From an uncultured Alphaproteobacteria bacterium (GTDB lineage Bacteria; Pseudomonadota; Alphaproteobacteria; UBA2136; UBA6156), in assembly GCA_937928525.1 (NCBI GenBank), contig CALFWJ010000130.1:1-6578 (forward strand): 6,578 nt of DNA. The letters run 5' to 3'. Below are positions 4,696 through 6,578 of this stretch, in pieces. The translations under genes were made by a program, and so were the position numbers. How positions within the stretch are numbered: position 1 is the stretch's first letter; every line of letters starts with the position of its first letter. A model generated the notes under the pieces. That model worked only from the letters and a program-made list of their open reading frames with translations. It had not been told where the DNA came from and made no database searches.

Positions 4696-6424
4696 CCGCA
4701 ATACAAAAGTAGAGTTGGTTGGGCGCGGGGAAATGACCTTGCGGCCAGCCGATCATGTGGCAACAGGTGGTGAAGGTTCGGTTTACCGCGCCAAAAACAC
4801 CATCATTAAGTTGTTCACAGATAAAAACCGTATGAAGCAAGGCGGTACAGCTGAGAAGCTGAACCTTCTGTCCAAAATCAAGCACCCCTACATTGTGTCA
4901 CCAAGTGGTTTGGTGCTCGTTAAAGGTCAGCCTGCTGGTTATTATATGCCGTTTCAGAATGGGGAAGGTTTTTCCCGTTTGTTCACGTCGGCATTTCGCC
5001 AACGAGAAGGCATTGACAATGCCATGACTCATAAACTTGTGGAACGTACCCAAGAGGCTGTTGCCGCTGCCCATAGCCACAAAGCTGTGCTGGTGGATGC
5101 GAACGAGCTAAATTGGCTCGCTGTGCGTAACAAAGCCAAAGAGTGGGAACCGCGGGTGATTGATGTTGATTCATGGCAGATTGATAAATGGCCAGCAACG
5201 GCGATTATGCCTTCTATTATGGATCATCACACCAAGGGATATTCTACGCTTACTGATTGGTTTGCGTGGGGCATTGTGTCCTTCCAACTTTATACGGGCA
5301 TCCACCCTTACAAAGGCAAACTGGATGGCTACAAAGGTGCGGATATGATGCAACGGATGAAAGATAACGCTTCGGTATTTACCAAAGGTGTTAAACTTAA
5401 TCGTGCGGTGCGTAACTTTGCCGATATCCCTGGGCCATTGCTAGATTGGTATGTTGCGGTTTTCCAAAAAGGAGAGCGCTCTATGCCACCATCTCCGTTT
5501 GCAACAGGCGTGGTCACAACCCAGCTTGGACGTGTGGCACGCATGGTCACAACAGCCGCGGGCAACTTACTGTATGAGAAACTATTTAGTGATGTGGCTG
5601 ATGCTGCATTGCGTATTTTTTCGTGCGGTGCGGTGTTGCTTAAGTCTGGCCGTTTGGTCAATCTTGCTAATAAGCGCGATTTAACCCACGTGCAGGATAT
5701 GAACTGTGAAGTCATACAACTTGGAAACCATTATGTGGTGGCAGAGCGGTTGCAAGGCCAATTACTCTTCCGCCATATTAACGGTGTGAATGGCACTGAA
5801 ACACAAATAACGGCAAACATCGCAGGCGAGAGATTGTTCCGTTATGCAAATCGTTTATTTGTGTTGGCAGAACAAGGATTATTAGAGCTTAATATTAATC
5901 AAGTTGGCAATAAAGTATTGTTAGGTGTTGGTCAAACTTGGCCAGCAATGCCTAAAAGTACTCGCTGGTTTGATGGTGTTGGTGTGCAAGATACCCTTGG
6001 CGCAACTTTCTTGCTTACGCCGTTTTCTGAAAAGGCTTTCCGTCAAGTTCGCGTGAAAGAACTAGATGGTTTAACGCCAATTACGGCAAAAGCAGGGCCA
6101 CGATTTGTGGCGCTGGTGGCTGCGGATAAACAAGGTCAATACCACAAACTGGAATTCACGTTTAACGAGAATTACAGTGCCTATACATTGTGGCAAGACA
6201 CTGTTGATACCGCAGATTTGAACGTGGCTATTCTGCCCAAAAACAATGCCTGCGTCACAGCAAACATTGTGGAAGACGGTAAGCTCAATATTTTTGTCCC
6301 AACAAGCAGTACACTTAATACTGTGGAAGATAAAGATATTGGCACTGATATGCTTCTCGCAAATTGGGAAGATAAAGTTATCTATCTAAAAGACGGCAGC
6401 GTCTGGCAGGTAAAAATGACTTAA
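4682..6424 (+). CDS. Eukaryotic-like Ser/Thr kinase with beta-rich (propeller-like) C-terminal half
   Basis: This protein has 580 residues. The N-terminal ~270 are a protein kinase of the YegI/TerY-P type. Visible elements are the glycine-rich loop GGEGSVY (29-35), ATP-binding K43 (IIKLF), a candidate alpha-C Glu E58, catalytic D139 with N144 five residues later (VDANELN), and metal-binding D163 in VDSW, which replaces DFG. The alpha-F motif is DWFAWG (192-197), followed by LYTGIHPY (203-210) and WYVAVFQKGERSMPP (256-270). HRD is replaced by LVD, as in other divergent members. The key residues are all there, so activity is likely. Residues about 298-580 are rich in predicted strand pairs of similar texture (GNHYVVAERLQGQLLF, NRLFVLAEQGLLELNI, DKVIYLKDGSVWQVKM), suggesting a beta-propeller. 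I see no helix-hairpin-helix motif there, unlike YegI. There is no membrane segment. It overlaps the PP2C gene by 14 bases and is followed by a terminator. Confidence 0.88.
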   Translation: MTAINRNTKVELVGRGEMTLRPADHVATGGEGSVYRAKNTIIKLFTDKNRMKQGGTAEKLNLLSKIKHPYIVSPSGLVLVKGQPAGYYMPFQNGEGFSRLFTSAFRQREGIDNAMTHKLVERTQEAVAAAHSHKAVLVDANELNWLAVRNKAKEWEPRVIDVDSWQIDKWPATAIMPSIMDHHTKGYSTLTDWFAWGIVSFQLYTGIHPYKGKLDGYKGADMMQRMKDNASVFTKGVKLNRAVRNFADIPGPLLDWYVAVFQKGERSMPPSPFATGVVTTQLGRVARMVTTAAGNLLYEKLFSDVADAALRIFSCGAVLLKSGRLVNLANKRDLTHVQDMNCEVIQLGNHYVVAERLQGQLLFRHINGVNGTETQITANIAGERLFRYANRLFVLAEQGLLELNINQVGNKVLLGVGQTWPAMPKSTRWFDGVGVQDTLGATFLLTPFSEKAFRQVRVKELDGLTPITAKAGPRFVALVAADKQGQYHKLEFTFNENYSAYTLWQDTVDTADLNVAILPKNNACVTANIVEDGKLNIFVPTSSTLNTVEDKDIGTDMLLANWEDKVIYLKDGSVWQVKMT

Positions 6425-6435
6425 TAACGAAATAT

Positions 6436-6468
6436 AAATGTGGCTGCCTTAGGGTAGCCACATTTTTT
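6436..6468 (+). terminator. Intrinsic terminator closing the kinase transcript
   Basis: AAATGTGGCT (6436-6445) pairs perfectly with AGCCACATTT (6456-6465). The inner GCC/GGT pairing extends the stem to a TTAG loop, and a T-run (6463-6468) follows. It begins 12 bases after the kinase stop. The A-rich left side (6436-6438) is too short for strong reverse-strand termination. Confidence 0.92.
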
Positions 6469-6496
6469 GTTTTGTTCTTGCTATATTTTTTATATG
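6467..6496 (+). promoter_or_regulatory. Possible promoter for the gene starting at 6552
   Basis: TTGTTT (6467-6472), an 18-base spacer and TATATG (6491-6496) form a passable sigma-70-like promoter directly after the kinase terminator. They lie 55 bases before the next start codon. The region is very AT-rich, so chance matches are easy. Confidence 0.35.
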
Positions 6497-6505
6497 TATG
6501 CATAT
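6492..6505. repeat. Short inverted repeat at the putative -10 of the next gene
   Basis: ATATG-TATG-CATAT is a 5-bp inverted repeat with a 4-base spacer. It overlaps the possible -10 box and would suit a small dimeric regulator, but in AT-rich DNA it may be chance. Confidence 0.3.
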
Positions 6506-6551
6506 TGAGGATAGAATTACATTTTATTTTTTAGCAGCTATGGAGAAAACC

Positions 6552-6578
6552 ATGCTGAATATTTACACCGCGCAATTG
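6552..6578 (+). CDS. Start of a further gene, cut by the window end
   Basis: An ATG at 6552 is preceded by GGAG (6542-6545) with a six-base spacer. The frame is open to the window edge, giving only nine residues (MLNIYTAQL). The ribosome binding site and the separate promoter-like region make a real gene start likely. Nothing can be said about function from nine residues. The kinase terminator upstream suggests a separate transcript. Confidence 0.6.

Noticed and set aside
5329..5715. 128-codon minus-strand frame opposite the kinase gene
   Set aside because: It is antisense to the kinase, whose motifs are intact on the plus strand; it has no supporting signals.
1..6578. CRISPR array, tRNA/rRNA gene, insertion sequence or attachment site
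   Set aside because: No regularly spaced repeats, RNA-gene signatures, transposase motifs or flanking duplications were seen.

Overview
The window is a bacterial chromosome or large-element segment of moderate GC, with strong Shine-Dalgarno sequences, intrinsic terminators and short intergenic gaps. The short RNase D without an HRDC domain is the form typical of Alphaproteobacteria. That placement is an inference from one gene and I do not name a genus.

Layout. Positions 1-201 hold the 3' end of a plus-strand reading frame, possibly a complete small gene. A bidirectional intrinsic terminator (200-228) separates it from two minus-strand genes: a DEDDy 3'-5' exoribonuclease of the RNase D family (240-863) and, beyond another terminator (905-927), an unrecognised 271-residue protein (937-1752). 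An AT-rich 376-bp divergent intergenic region (1753-2128) follows. From it a plus-strand cluster of four genes runs to 6424: a nicotinamidase/isochorismatase-type cysteine hydrolase (2129-2953), a TerY-like von Willebrand factor A (vWA) protein with an intact MIDAS (2993-3733), a PP2C-type Ser/Thr phosphatase (3826-4695) and a eukaryotic-like Ser/Thr kinase with a beta-rich C-terminal half (4682-6424). A terminator lies inside the cluster at 3753-3782, between the vWA and phosphatase genes, and another closes it at 6436-6468. The window ends 27 bases into a further gene (6552 onward).

The main point is the vWA + PP2C + kinase set. It has the composition and order of the TerY-phosphorylation triad (TerY-P), described by comparative genomics of tellurite-resistance/stress loci, related to E. 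coli yegL-yegK(pphC)-yegI, and reported among candidate antiphage defence systems. Two things are non-standard here. A nicotinamidase-like hydrolase heads the cluster, and the kinase carries what looks like a beta-propeller in place of the helix-hairpin-helix C-terminus of YegI-like kinases.

A working model, by inference: the kinase senses something through its C-terminal domain, the phosphatase resets the phosphorylation state, the vWA protein is a metal-dependent adaptor or substrate, and the hydrolase is an associated metabolic enzyme or effector, perhaps acting on nicotinamide/NAD metabolism. No terC, terD or other tellurite-resistance genes, transposases, tRNAs, rRNAs or CRISPR repeats are visible.
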